Both the position numbers and the translations under genes were made by a program. DNA of 64,000 bases from Veillonella sp. VA137 (GTDB lineage Bacteria; Bacillota; Negativicutes; Veillonellales; Veillonellaceae): assembly GCF_003992015.1 (NCBI RefSeq), contig NZ_RQVK01000002.1:1-64000 (forward strand), in the 5' to 3' direction. Numbering within the stretch: the stretch's first letter is position 1; every line of letters starts with the position of its first letter. The notes under the pieces were generated by a model. The model had not been told where the DNA came from and made no database searches. It saw only the letters and a program-made list of their open reading frames with translations. This document shows positions 1 through 7,848 of this stretch, piece by piece.

Positions 1-47
1 ACGAACTGGATACCAAAAGAGTTATCTGTAAGTTAGAACTTGCATAA
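1..47 (+). CDS. 3' end of an immunity-like gene (partial)
   Basis: The first 47 bases read in frame as the last 14 codons plus stop of a protein ending in LELA. The same ending closes the gene at 4792-5427, and the DNA is identical to that copy. The gene body lies left of the window. It is therefore a paralogue of the acidic, unrecognised protein at 4792-5427, and like it sits directly before a DMP19-type gene. Confidence 0.75.
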   Translation, partial: ELDTKRVICKLELA

Positions 48-75
48 GTTTATCAATTACGAGAGGTAAAATATG
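1..75 (+). repeat. Direct repeat, copy 1 (identical to 5381-5455)
   Basis: Bases 1-75 match 5381-5455 without a mismatch by eye. They cover the end of one immunity-like gene and the ribosome-binding site and ATG of the next short reading frame. After the ATG the two copies diverge. The true left end of the repeat is outside the window. Confidence 0.9.
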
Positions 76-155
76 GCACCGACGAAAGAAGAATTCTGAA
101 AATTAAGCAATGAAGACAAGTTGAAATGTATTCAAATATAGAGGAGACAAATGAA

Positions 156-701
156 ATGGGTGAAACACAAACGAAATTAAAATACGCAAAGATTACCATA
201 GAGGACATTCTAAATATTGAGGAGTCTTGGGATATCTGTGATCCCATGTTCAATATGATTAAGGGTTATGAAGGATATGATAAATATTTAAAAACGTCAG
301 AGAGATTTACTTTAGAACAAAGATATTTATGTGCTATTCATTGGTATTTTGGAGAAGTAATGAACGGGGGGCATCATCAATTTTTCTACAACTCTACAGG
401 AATTGTTTGGGAAGATGTGTTAAATGGTTTTAAATATTTTGAAATGCTAGAGCTTGCAGCTAATTTCCAAAAAGTAATTAATTATTGTGGTGGAAAAATT
501 TCCTTTGATAGAGAAGAACGATGGGATATGCTAGAAATGTTGGAAGAAAAATACGGAGAAGAATTTTTTAAGATATTGGATGAAGCCGATGATTTCATTT
601 ATGATTATACAGGTGAAGAAAACGAACTAAACTACATCAAATCTCATCCTGAAAAGTTTGTATTTGAAGGGGAATACGAGAGCTTTTACAATCGGCGTTA
701 A
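156..701 (+). CDS. DMP19-family (DUF4375) protein, immunity-like, copy 1
   Basis: A 181-residue acidic protein. The central NGGHHQFFYN motif followed by GIVWED is typical of the DMP19/DUF4375 family. Neisserial DMP19 is a DNA mimic that binds a nucleoid or repressor protein, and relatives occur among polymorphic-toxin immunity genes. The start at 156 is chosen over an in-frame ATG at 126 because a GAGGAG Shine-Dalgarno lies at 141-146 and the product then begins MGET, exactly as its paralogue at 5530 does. The C-terminal third is nearly identical to that paralogue while the N-terminal part has diverged, suggesting gene conversion. The target is unknown; an immunity role is inferred from context. 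Confidence 0.8.
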   Translation: MGETQTKLKYAKITIEDILNIEESWDICDPMFNMIKGYEGYDKYLKTSERFTLEQRYLCAIHWYFGEVMNGGHHQFFYNSTGIVWEDVLNGFKYFEMLELAANFQKVINYCGGKISFDREERWDMLEMLEEKYGEEFFKILDEADDFIYDYTGEENELNYIKSHPEKFVFEGEYESFYNRR

Positions 702-711
702 AAAAGAAAAA

Positions 712-827
712 GTAATGCTATTTTTGAGCGAGTGATTGGCGAGTTATTAGGCTTGAAAATATGGTATATTCCTGATGAAATTAAAATTTGGGACAGACGA
801 TTTGGCAGTTTATTTGAAACAAAATAA
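712..827 (+). pseudogene. C-terminal fragment of an unidentified protein
   Basis: An open frame without a start codon runs to a stop at 825-827 and encodes about 37 residues containing KIWYIPDEIK and WDRRFG. It follows the DMP19 gene directly and looks like the tail of a lost immunity-type gene. A further 23-codon frame (832-903) follows it. Both look like debris; no function can be assigned. Confidence 0.4.
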
Positions 828-990
828 TGGAATGAATGAAGTAGTATTTGAAAGAAAGATGAAAGAGTTATTTGAAATCAAGAAAACGTTTATGGAAATA
901 TAGAAACTTAATACAAAATTTGAAGTTTATGCGATCTACATGCATAGTGAAAAGGTAAAGTAGCAAACTGAGAAACAGGAGAAACTAAGT

Positions 991-1410
991 ATGAGTTATG
1001 ATTTAATGGTTTTTGAAAAAACAAAAGCACCTAATACAAAAAAACAATTTATGGTTTGGTATGATAAGCAAACAGAATGGGAAGAAGAACATGATTATGA
1101 AACGATAGGGGTATCTTCTTCTGATTTGCAAAATTGGTTTATGGAAATGAAAGAAAATTTTCCACCTATGAATGGAGAATATGCACCTAATTTTGATAAT
1201 CTTGATGATGATGAAGCTGAAAAATTGGAAATGCGTATGGCTGATTACTGTATAGGATATGATGTAATTTATGTAGCTTTTCCTTGGTCTGTAGCAGACG
1301 AAGCGTATGAAGTTATGCGAGATTTAGCTAAAAAACATAATGTGGGATTTTTTGATGTGAGTGGAGAAAAAGGCGATATTATATTACCAGATGGCACTAG
1401 GATTAAGTAG
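991..1410 (+). CDS. Small acidic hypothetical protein, immunity-like
   Basis: A 139-residue soluble protein beginning MSYDLMVFEK, rich in Asp, Glu and Trp, with no membrane segment. The AGGAGAA before the ATG is a good ribosome-binding site. I recall similar 'MSYDLMVFE' proteins next to secreted polymorphic toxins in Gram-positive bacteria, which fits an immunity role, but I cannot name a family. It stands alone between gene debris and the next small gene. Confidence 0.7.
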   Translation: MSYDLMVFEKTKAPNTKKQFMVWYDKQTEWEEEHDYETIGVSSSDLQNWFMEMKENFPPMNGEYAPNFDNLDDDEAEKLEMRMADYCIGYDVIYVAFPWSVADEAYEVMRDLAKKHNVGFFDVSGEKGDIILPDGTRIK

Positions 1411-1561
1411 TTATATTAATAAGCATTTCTTATTTAACTTCCTGAATGATAAATCGGAAACCACAGCGTGCAAGCATGAACTTTCTTGAGTGGCTTGATC
1501 TTATGTGTTAGTTAAATAGATAGTATAGAATCAAAATTGAACTTGAGTGGGGGGATTAAAA

Positions 1562-1813
1562 TTGAAAAAATACAAACAAATGACATGGCAATTTGAAATT
1601 GCAGGTGTGGAAGGGAATGTAATTCTGTTTGATACAAATATTTTTGAGTATGACTGGCATGAAACAGGGGAATACGTATCAGTAACGGAGCCACTATATC
1701 ATCAGAGTTGTAGGTTTCCTATTTATGTTGTGTATATTAACGATGAACTTCATAAATTTGCTGCTGGTGAATTTAGTAATAATGTATGGGGATTTTATAT
1801 ACTTAAGTATTAA
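1562..1813 (+). CDS. Small hypothetical protein, immunity-like
   Basis: About 83 residues if translation starts at TTG 1562, which has the G-run at 1549-1555 as a suitably spaced Shine-Dalgarno. A GTG at 1547 is also in frame but would place the G-run inside the coding region, and an in-frame ATG occurs at 1580. The protein is soluble and rich in aromatic residues (WQFEIAG, WGFYILKY). No family recognised. Its place in the array suggests immunity. Confidence 0.5.
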   Translation: MKKYKQMTWQFEIAGVEGNVILFDTNIFEYDWHETGEYVSVTEPLYHQSCRFPIYVVYINDELHKFAAGEFSNNVWGFYILKY

Positions 1814-1871
1814 AGTGATAATTTCAGTTTATTGGGAGATGGAAACAAATTTGAATTTGTGAGGGGATATG

Positions 1872-2615
1872 ATGATGGAAGCTATAAATGAGAAGCTACT
1901 TTCCTTGGTAGAGGGCAGGGAAACCCCTGAAAGCTATCAAAATTGGTGGCTAAAACACGAACATGAATTAGAGAGGGTTTTAAATAGGGGAGAATTTTTA
2001 AGACTTAAGCCAAAAGACCATGATTTCCTCTGGGTGCCGATTTTAACAAGCCAAAAAGGAGCCATAGCCATACTGGAGAGGAAAGGGCTACCTTTTTCTA
2101 AAAGCAATCTGTATCAAGAGAAATATTTAGAGGAGCTGGATGTCTATTGTAAGGATAAGAAAAAAAGAGAGCAAGAAAAGAAAAAGAAGGTTAAAGAAGA
2201 GCATCCAAATTTGTTTGAGCATTATCCAAAGTTTACAAATGCTTTAGTGAAATCTCTTGATGAAAATGACGTTATAAAACAAGGTGCTACACAAGAGGAA
2301 ATTCGGAAAGCAGAAGAAAAATTAAGTTTTGCCTTTCCTGAACAAGTACAAAGGTTTTTCTTAATCACAAGCGGCATTGATCTTTCAACTGGCATAAAAG
2401 TTGTGCTAAACGAAATGTTTTCAATGGAAATAAAAGAGAAGCAATATTTGGTTCTTGGAGAGTTTTGGAAAGAGGCAGACGGAGATCAGCTATTGCTTTG
2501 TCATGATGAAGAAACAATTTGGTACTATGCCCATGAACAGAATAAAGTAAAGAAGCTTTGCAATGATATGAATGAATTTCTTGAGAAGAAACTATCTAGG
2601 TATCTGAGCAGGTAA
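1872..2615 (+). CDS. SMI1/KNR4 (SUKH) domain immunity-like protein
   Basis: About 247 residues; three consecutive ATGs (1869, 1872, 1875) follow the GAGGGG site at 1861, so the exact start is uncertain. The N-terminal half is charged and helical with a Lys/Glu-rich stretch near residues 95-112. The C-terminal half has the SUKH signature: GATQEEIRKAEEKL, then FPEQVQRFF and SGI. SUKH is the commonest immunity superfamily in polymorphic-toxin systems, where it neutralises nucleases. The gene ends 20 bases before the next one. Family call firm; target unknown. Confidence 0.75.
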   Translation: MMEAINEKLLSLVEGRETPESYQNWWLKHEHELERVLNRGEFLRLKPKDHDFLWVPILTSQKGAIAILERKGLPFSKSNLYQEKYLEELDVYCKDKKKREQEKKKKVKEEHPNLFEHYPKFTNALVKSLDENDVIKQGATQEEIRKAEEKLSFAFPEQVQRFFLITSGIDLSTGIKVVLNEMFSMEIKEKQYLVLGEFWKEADGDQLLLCHDEETIWYYAHEQNKVKKLCNDMNEFLEKKLSRYLSR

Positions 2616-2635
2616 AGACAAATATGGAGGAATTT

Positions 2636-3382
2636 ATGGAAATCGTAAGAGTAGGGTCTAAATCTAAACCAGTTAAAATCATTGATGTAGACTTTGATAC
2701 ACTCGTTGATATTAACAAGGACCATAGGTTTTATGATCAAGAGGAAAAGGCTATTTTGCATTATTGGTCTGATGGAAAAACAGTGTACTGGAGGCATAGA
2801 CTTGTCTCTAAAGATGTAGAACATTTTCAAGTGTTTAATGGCACATTTGCAAAAGATAGTAAATCTTGTTATCTATATGATACCAAACTACGCGGTGCTA
2901 ACAATGAGACATTTAAAGCCTTGAACTATAGCTATGCTTTTGATGGAAAGACTGTATGGACTATATCTGGCCGTTTTGAACCAGCAGATCCTAAAACTTT
3001 TGATGTGTGCGACGATGGTTTTTGGCTATCTGAAATTAAAATTACATTGACTGATGGCAAGGAATATACTGAAATTCTTCATATTCCTTATGGCTTTGCG
3101 AAAGACAGCAAGCAGGTTTATTACGAAAACTATGAAGGTAAGATTAAAATTTTAAAGAAAGCTGATCCTGAAAGTTTTGTGTCTAATAAGGATGGATATT
3201 TTGGTTGGGACAAAAGCAATGTCTATTATGGGAAAAATCTTTTGCCAGGGGCTTCGCCAAAGAACTGGCGGGTCATTGATGATAAGAGAAAGATTTCAAC
3301 TGATGGAAAGTATTTTTATAGATTGAATAAAAAGATTTCTGAGGAAGAGGCCTATGAGTGGATAAATAATCCACGTTTGTGA
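2636..3382 (+). CDS. DKNYY-family repeat protein
   Basis: A 248-residue protein with repeated units of the form 'FAKDSK-x-CYLYD', 'FAKDSKQVYYEN', 'GWDKSNVYYG' and 'ISTDGKYFY', the hallmark of DKNYY-domain proteins. DKNYY proteins often lie beside toxin/immunity loci; molecular function is not established. Start 2636 is preferred because GGAGG lies at 2626-2630; an in-frame ATG at 2624 would overlap that site. No signal peptide, so likely cytoplasmic. Confidence 0.7.
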   Translation: MEIVRVGSKSKPVKIIDVDFDTLVDINKDHRFYDQEEKAILHYWSDGKTVYWRHRLVSKDVEHFQVFNGTFAKDSKSCYLYDTKLRGANNETFKALNYSYAFDGKTVWTISGRFEPADPKTFDVCDDGFWLSEIKITLTDGKEYTEILHIPYGFAKDSKQVYYENYEGKIKILKKADPESFVSNKDGYFGWDKSNVYYGKNLLPGASPKNWRVIDDKRKISTDGKYFYRLNKKISEEEAYEWINNPRL

Positions 3383-3390
3383 AATCATGA

Positions 3391-3693
3391 TTTGAAAAGG
3401 ATAAGAGAAAGAGATGTAAAACAGGTTTAGAATATCGTTCAAAAGTTGAAATATCACCGGATGATGTAGAGACTATTTGGGAGGAATTTAATACATTTTT
3501 TGAAAAAACATATACGGCAGATATTGAGCGTATTTCGACTAATGAAGAAATAGGACGATATGAATTTATGGCGACAAATTCTAAGGGGGATAGAATTCAA
3601 TGTATGATTTATTTATCTGGTGAATGGAATATACCTTTGGTGTATCTTTCGGCTTTTGTTACAGCCAGATATAAAAATGTGGATTATGTATGA
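3391..3693 (+). pseudogene. 5'-truncated immunity-like gene
   Basis: A frame open from about 3391 to the stop at 3691-3693 encodes roughly 100 residues (SPDDVETIWEEF, RYEFMATNSKGDR, WNIPLVYLSAF) but has no usable start codon. An ATG just upstream at 3388 is out of frame, so one small indel could have broken it. The acidic, aromatic composition resembles its neighbours. I read it as a decayed immunity gene; family not recognised. Confidence 0.5.
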
Positions 3694-3784
3694 TAAATCT
3701 CAGCTTGTTGAGCAGATAGCAAAGCCAGCCGAGCCAGTCAATGGCAATCTGAAAAATCCAAATCCACAGCGGGGACGGAAGTAA
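3686..3784 (+). other. Short frame, possible tail of a lost toxin
   Basis: A 32-codon frame starting inside the end of the previous fragment encodes KPAEPVNGNLKNPNPQRGRK at its C-terminus. The Pro/Asn/Arg-rich tail is unlike the acidic immunity proteins around it and is basic, as nuclease toxin ends often are. There is no clear ribosome-binding site. It may be residue of a toxin C-terminus captured with the cassette; weakly supported. Confidence 0.25.
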
Positions 3785-3817
3785 AGAACAATACGGTAAA
3801 ATATGGAGGAAAAATAA

Positions 3818-4309
3818 ATGGGATTGATTGCAAATTATCAGTCAACTACTGACATTGAATTAGAAAAATGTATGTGTCTTGATGATGTGGAAGAAGCACA
3901 GGATAATGAGAACTTAGAAATATGTGATATAGATAAAATGTGGGACGCACTTCATTTTTTGTTGACAGGAAAATCTGCCGGCGAACCGATTAAAGATAAT
4001 TTAATCAGCGAAGCGATTGTAGGCCAGTTCAATATTTCTGGGGAAGAAATTGAAGAATTTATATCTGGAACGAAAACTGATAGAGTGAAAGAAATTGCAA
4101 AGGCATTGCAAGAGCTTGATTTTGAAACATATATTGATAAATTTGATATGAATGCGTTTCACCAAAACGATATTTACCCTAATATTTGGGAATACGAAGA
4201 TGAAGCAGATGAAATTAAAGATGATTTAAGAACCTCATTTGAAAGTTTGAAAAAATTTTATGAGAAAATGGCGGCACAAGAGAGCGCCGTTTTAGTGTCA
4301 ATCTATTAA
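3818..4309 (+). CDS. YfbM-family (DUF1877) protein
   Basis: A 163-residue acidic protein with the family's DIDKMWDALHFLLTG motif near residues 40-55 and a C-terminal helical segment. DUF1877/YfbM proteins are of unknown biochemical function and recur in toxin-immunity neighbourhoods. GGAGG lies 9 bases before the ATG. The gene is preceded by 120 bases of debris and followed by a DinJ-like antitoxin. Confidence 0.8.
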   Translation: MGLIANYQSTTDIELEKCMCLDDVEEAQDNENLEICDIDKMWDALHFLLTGKSAGEPIKDNLISEAIVGQFNISGEEIEEFISGTKTDRVKEIAKALQELDFETYIDKFDMNAFHQNDIYPNIWEYEDEADEIKDDLRTSFESLKKFYEKMAAQESAVLVSIY

Positions 4310-4344
4310 CTGTTCAACTTAGAAAAATTTGTATAGGGAGGGAG

Positions 4345-4656
4345 TTGCAATGTTTGAAAACAGCAAAGACAGGTAATGTAAATGTAAGAATCCATGAGCA
4401 TATCAAACAACAAGCGGAACAAATTTTAGAGACTATAGGCATTTCTCGTGCGGCCGCTATTGATATGTTTTATAGACAAATTATTTTAAATAATGGTATT
4501 CCGTTTCCCTTAACAATACCTAAAGAGTTACCGATACATGAGAATATGGATGAAAGTACATTTAATGCTTTAATGAAAACAGGGTACTCCCAGGCACTAC
4601 GAGGGGAAACGTATTCTGTTGCAGAAGTATTTGAAGAGCTAGAACGAGGACTATAA
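4345..4656 (+). CDS. RelB/DinJ-family antitoxin, apparently orphan
   Basis: A ribbon-helix-helix antitoxin: NVNVRIHEHIKQQAE, then GISRAAAIDMFYRQI and NGIPFPL, the conserved DinJ/RelB core that binds operator DNA and wraps a RelE/YafQ toxin. The start is unclear: TTG 4345 and TTG 4354 are in frame, while the well-placed ATG 4350 is out of frame and ends after eight codons, hinting at a small frameshift. Only a 29-codon frame without RelE features follows (4656-4745), so no partner toxin is visible. Confidence 0.75.
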   Translation: MQCLKTAKTGNVNVRIHEHIKQQAEQILETIGISRAAAIDMFYRQIILNNGIPFPLTIPKELPIHENMDESTFNALMKTGYSQALRGETYSVAEVFEELERGL

Positions 4657-4791
4657 TGGAAACGTATAGAAGTGGTTATCATCGCTGTAGTTTATGTAAG
4701 AATGGATCAGCTGAAATAGTTAGAAAAATAGAACTTGATAATTAGTTGTGGTAGATATACGATTTAGTCATGAAACTAGTTCAGGAAACAT

Positions 4792-5427
4792 TTGAGGCTT
4801 TGGGTATCTGAGACATTCTGTAGAAATGATGACGTATTTAATAACGCTATGATAATTAAGCGAGCAAACAAAGTGAGAGTACCAACTTATATTAAAGAAG
4901 AAAATTACAATATAATAAATATAGATGATACATTTACAAGTATTAGTATTTGCAACAACTTAGAAAGTGGAGATACCAACGAACTGTATGAAATTTATTT
5001 TTATGGTTCACTTTTTGAAGAACATATGATTTGTGGTATGTATGATGAAAAAAATGAGATTAGCGATCCTTGCATGATAGTAGCAAAATGTATACATACA
5101 GGAAAAGAAATTTTACTCTATGATGGAGGTAAATATGGATACAACCCTATGTTCTGTGATGAGATACATTTAGAAGATATCAAAAAACGTTCACTTTCTA
5201 AATTAGAAATTCCAAACTCTAACATTGAAATAGATTTTGCCTATAGCATTGACTTTGATGAAGAGAAAGAAGATTTTGAATTTGATGAAGATGACTTTAC
5301 AGAAACTATTAACGGAGAAAAAATTTCTTTTGAAGAAGTGAAGAGAAATGGATTTGATTATATAAAAATTACTGCTATAGACGAACTGGATACCAAAAGA
5401 GTTATCTGTAAGTTAGAACTTGCATAA
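4792..5427 (+). CDS. Acidic hypothetical protein, immunity-like
   Basis: Up to 211 residues from TTG 4792; the first in-frame ATG is 4849 and neither start has a strong Shine-Dalgarno, so the 5' end may be truncated. The C-terminal third is strikingly acidic (DFDEEKEDFEFDEDDF). The last codons and the sequence after the stop are duplicated at 1-75, so a paralogue lies just left of the window. Not recognised as a named family; its pairing with a downstream DMP19 gene in both copies suggests a two-gene cassette. Confidence 0.6.
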   Translation: MRLWVSETFCRNDDVFNNAMIIKRANKVRVPTYIKEENYNIINIDDTFTSISICNNLESGDTNELYEIYFYGSLFEEHMICGMYDEKNEISDPCMIVAKCIHTGKEILLYDGGKYGYNPMFCDEIHLEDIKKRSLSKLEIPNSNIEIDFAYSIDFDEEKEDFEFDEDDFTETINGEKISFEEVKRNGFDYIKITAIDELDTKRVICKLELA

Positions 5428-5455
5428 GTTTATCAATTACGAGAGGTAAAATATG
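5381..5455 (+). repeat. Direct repeat, copy 2 (identical to 1-75)
   Basis: Matches 1-75 exactly. Here the ATG at 5453 opens a 15-codon frame (MKPPILTEKYFEYIN) and in copy 1 an 8-codon frame (MAPTKEEF). Both look like 5' stubs of different genes fused to the same conserved leader. Confidence 0.9.
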
Positions 5456-5529
5456 AAACCTCCTATTTTAACAGAGAAATATTTTGAATATATTAATTAA
5501 GAAAATGAAAATATAGAGGAGACAAATGA

Positions 5530-6081
5530 ATGGGCGAAACAGAAAAGAAATTAAAATACGCAAAGCTTACCATAGAAAATATTAAAAGTTTAGATGAAAA
5601 CTCTTATTATGATGTTGTTGATCCAATGTGGGAAACAATTAATATTTATGATGGATATGATGAGTATATTCAATCAGCGCAGACTTTCACTTTAGAGCAA
5701 AGATATTTATTAGCCATTACTTGGTATTTTGTAGAAGTAAATAATGGAGGTCATCATCAGTTTTTATATAATCCTACAGGGATAGTTTGGGAAGATGCAA
5801 TAAAAGGTTTCAAACATTTTGGAATGAACGAATATGCAGGTAATTTTCAAAAAGTTGTAGACTATTGTGGTGGGACAATATCGTTTGGTAGAGAAGAAAG
5901 ATATCATATGCTAGAAATGTTGGAAGAAAAATACGGAGAAGAATTTTTTAAGATATTAGATGAAGCCGATGATTTCATTTATGATTATGAAGGTGAAGAA
6001 AACGAACTAAACTACATCAAATCTCACCCTGAAAAGTTTGTATTTGAAGGAGAATACGAGAGCTTTTACAATCGGCGGTAA
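5530..6081 (+). CDS. DMP19-family (DUF4375) protein, immunity-like, copy 2
   Basis: A 183-residue paralogue of the gene at 156-701, starting MGETEKKLKYAK with a GAGGAG site 11 bases upstream. It has NGGHHQFLYN followed by GIVWED. From about residue 127 to the end it is nearly identical to copy 1, including 3' flanking bases, while the first two thirds differ at many positions. This mosaic pattern fits diversification of immunity specificity with recombination at the 3' end. Confidence 0.8.
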   Translation: MGETEKKLKYAKLTIENIKSLDENSYYDVVDPMWETINIYDGYDEYIQSAQTFTLEQRYLLAITWYFVEVNNGGHHQFLYNPTGIVWEDAIKGFKHFGMNEYAGNFQKVVDYCGGTISFGREERYHMLEMLEEKYGEEFFKILDEADDFIYDYEGEENELNYIKSHPEKFVFEGEYESFYNRR

Positions 6082-6197
6082 AAAAGAAAAAGTAATCTTC
6101 TAAAAAGTTGAGAGAATGGCGCTTGAATGAAGAATCTTAGCGTGTGAAAAAGAGAAATAATGAGAGAAATGCTTGATGGAGGAAGTGGATAAACGAT

Positions 6198-6443
6198 ATG
6201 GATGAAGTATTTGAATGGTTAACAGTACATTACCAGTATGTCTTGATAGCAGGTGGATTACTATTTTTAATCGGTGCTATACGAGATTGGAAATGGGTGT
6301 ATCAAGCTACAGTCGGAGATAAGGCAAGGCACGCATTTATTTTTGAAGTGTGGGGTGAGAAAGGATATAGAGTCTTTATAGGAATATGTGGATTGTTGCT
6401 TGTCATTTGTGGGGTTATATTTTTAATGTTGGATAAACGATAA
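6198..6443 (+). CDS. Immunity protein 17 family, small membrane protein
   Basis: An 81-residue protein with two hydrophobic helices (about residues 15-25 and 58-76) separated by RDWKWVYQATVGDKAR and EKGYRVFIGICG. This layout, small with two membrane passes and a basic loop, matches the Imm17 family found beside polymorphic toxins. It is followed after 19 bases by the DUF695-RraB gene, probably in one transcript. Its membrane location suggests protection against a membrane-acting or translocating toxin; inferred. Confidence 0.7.
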   Translation: MDEVFEWLTVHYQYVLIAGGLLFLIGAIRDWKWVYQATVGDKARHAFIFEVWGEKGYRVFIGICGLLLVICGVIFLMLDKR

Positions 6444-6462
6444 AAAGCGGAGGTAACTTAAC

Positions 6463-7692
6463 ATGAAATGGAACTCAGAAAATCGTGAAGAATTTTTTGC
6501 GTATATAGAAAAGCTTACAGATGAAGATTCATATACGGAATGTATGACAGCATTGGAAAGCATCCCTATGGAAGAACGGGATTACCAAGTATGGTATCAG
6601 CTTGCTCGTGCGTATCAAAACTTTGCGATTATCGGAAATGATGATCAAGGAACACCTAGTTTTATTGGCGATAAATTTTTATTAAAATCGATAGATATTT
6701 TGAATTCAGTTAGAGATGAGGGGCAAGATAAAGCTGAATGGAATATGCGTATGGCATATGCCTATCAATATTTAACTCATGAGGAAGAAAAAGCGATTCC
6801 TTATGCCTTGCGTTGGGCGGAGTTAGATCCTGAGGATGAAAATGCATTGGAAGTAGTAAAAGAGTGTAAAGAAGAAATAGAAAAAAGAGTAAATGTGGCT
6901 ACGGAGAAAGTGATCGTTCAAGAAACTGCTGACATTGATGAAGACTGGGGCGTTTATCTATGCAACGCATTTGCTTACAACTTGCCGGCTGTGATTAGAG
7001 TCAATTTAGCTCTTAGGGATTTTGAATATACTGCAAACTATCCTAAAAGATTACATTTACAAATATTATATAAGAATGCTGATGACAGCGGGTTTCCTAC
7101 AAGAGAAGAAGGGGAATATGTATATCATATAGAAGACGCTGTAGAAGAGATTGTTGAACAACATGGAGATATGTTAGTAGGCGTTGTGAAATGCGATGAA
7201 CGAGCACATATTTTTGCGTATGCTAAGAATGAGTTGGGGTACGACAATGCAATTTCTAAGATGATGTCAGAAAACTTCCCTGACTATGCCTATACATTGG
7301 CAGTCGTTGAAGATGAGGACTGGGAACTGTATTTTAATGGACTGTATCCTGACAGATATGAATATCAAAGCATTATGAATATGAGGCTCATTGAGGATAT
7401 TAAAAATGATGGTGATAGTATGGTGCCGAGAGTGCTTGAACATTGCCTACTCTTTAAAACAGAAGAAAATGGAGAAGCCTTTTTAGCCAAAGTAATGGAA
7501 GACGGTTTTATAAAACTTTCATCAGAAGATCTGAGCAACAATGAAGTTATAGATAAGGAACATCCATATGTACTTGTCATTGGTAGGGAAGAGGCTTTTG
7601 AAAATATCGATGGAATTGTCTGGTATCTTATGGATCTAGCAGAAGAGTTTGACGGAGAATATAGTGGCTGGGGATGCCATATTGTGAAGTAA
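6463..7692 (+). CDS. TPR-like / DUF695 / RraB-like multidomain protein
   Basis: A 409-residue soluble protein. Residues 1-140 are helical and TPR-like ([26 protein letters not shown]). A central DUF695-like region begins [18 protein letters not shown]. The last 100 residues resemble RraB, the inhibitor of ribonuclease E ([34 protein letters not shown]). DUF695-RraB proteins occur in immunity arrays, where an RNase-inhibitor fold would suit antidote function. This is the last gene of the array before core genes resume. Confidence 0.7.
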   Translation: MKWNSENREEFFAYIEKLTDEDSYTECMTALESIPMEERDYQVWYQLARAYQNFAIIGNDDQGTPSFIGDKFLLKSIDILNSVRDEGQDKAEWNMRMAYAYQYLTHEEEKAIPYALRWAELDPEDENALEVVKECKEEIEKRVNVATEKVIVQETADIDEDWGVYLCNAFAYNLPAVIRVNLALRDFEYTANYPKRLHLQILYKNADDSGFPTREEGEYVYHIEDAVEEIVEQHGDMLVGVVKCDERAHIFAYAKNELGYDNAISKMMSENFPDYAYTLAVVEDEDWELYFNGLYPDRYEYQSIMNMRLIEDIKNDGDSMVPRVLEHCLLFKTEENGEAFLAKVMEDGFIKLSSEDLSNNEVIDKEHPYVLVIGREEAFENIDGIVWYLMDLAEEFDGEYSGWGCHIVK

Positions 7693-7752
7693 TCTATTGT
7701 CACAAATGTTTGACTACCGTAGAGATATTGCCATGAAAGTATAGCTATTTCC

Positions 7753-7781
7753 TTGTAAAATCCTAAAATAAAGTATATAAT
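7753..7781 (+). promoter_or_regulatory. Promoter of typA
   Basis: TTGTAA at 7753-7758 and a perfect TATAAT at 7776-7781 are separated by 17 bases, giving a start near 7788 and a leader of about 60 bases. The leader contains a perfect 12-base palindrome CTACTTAAGTAG (7822-7833). Confidence 0.7.
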
Positions 7782-7848
7782 AGACTGTCGTAGTACGATT
7801 TGTACAAATGTTAGGAATATCCTACTTAAGTAGATAAAGGAGTATAGA

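Noticed and set aside
53-253. Minus-strand frame of 66 codons at the left edge
   Set aside because: Antisense to the DMP19 gene and its leader; no features of its own.
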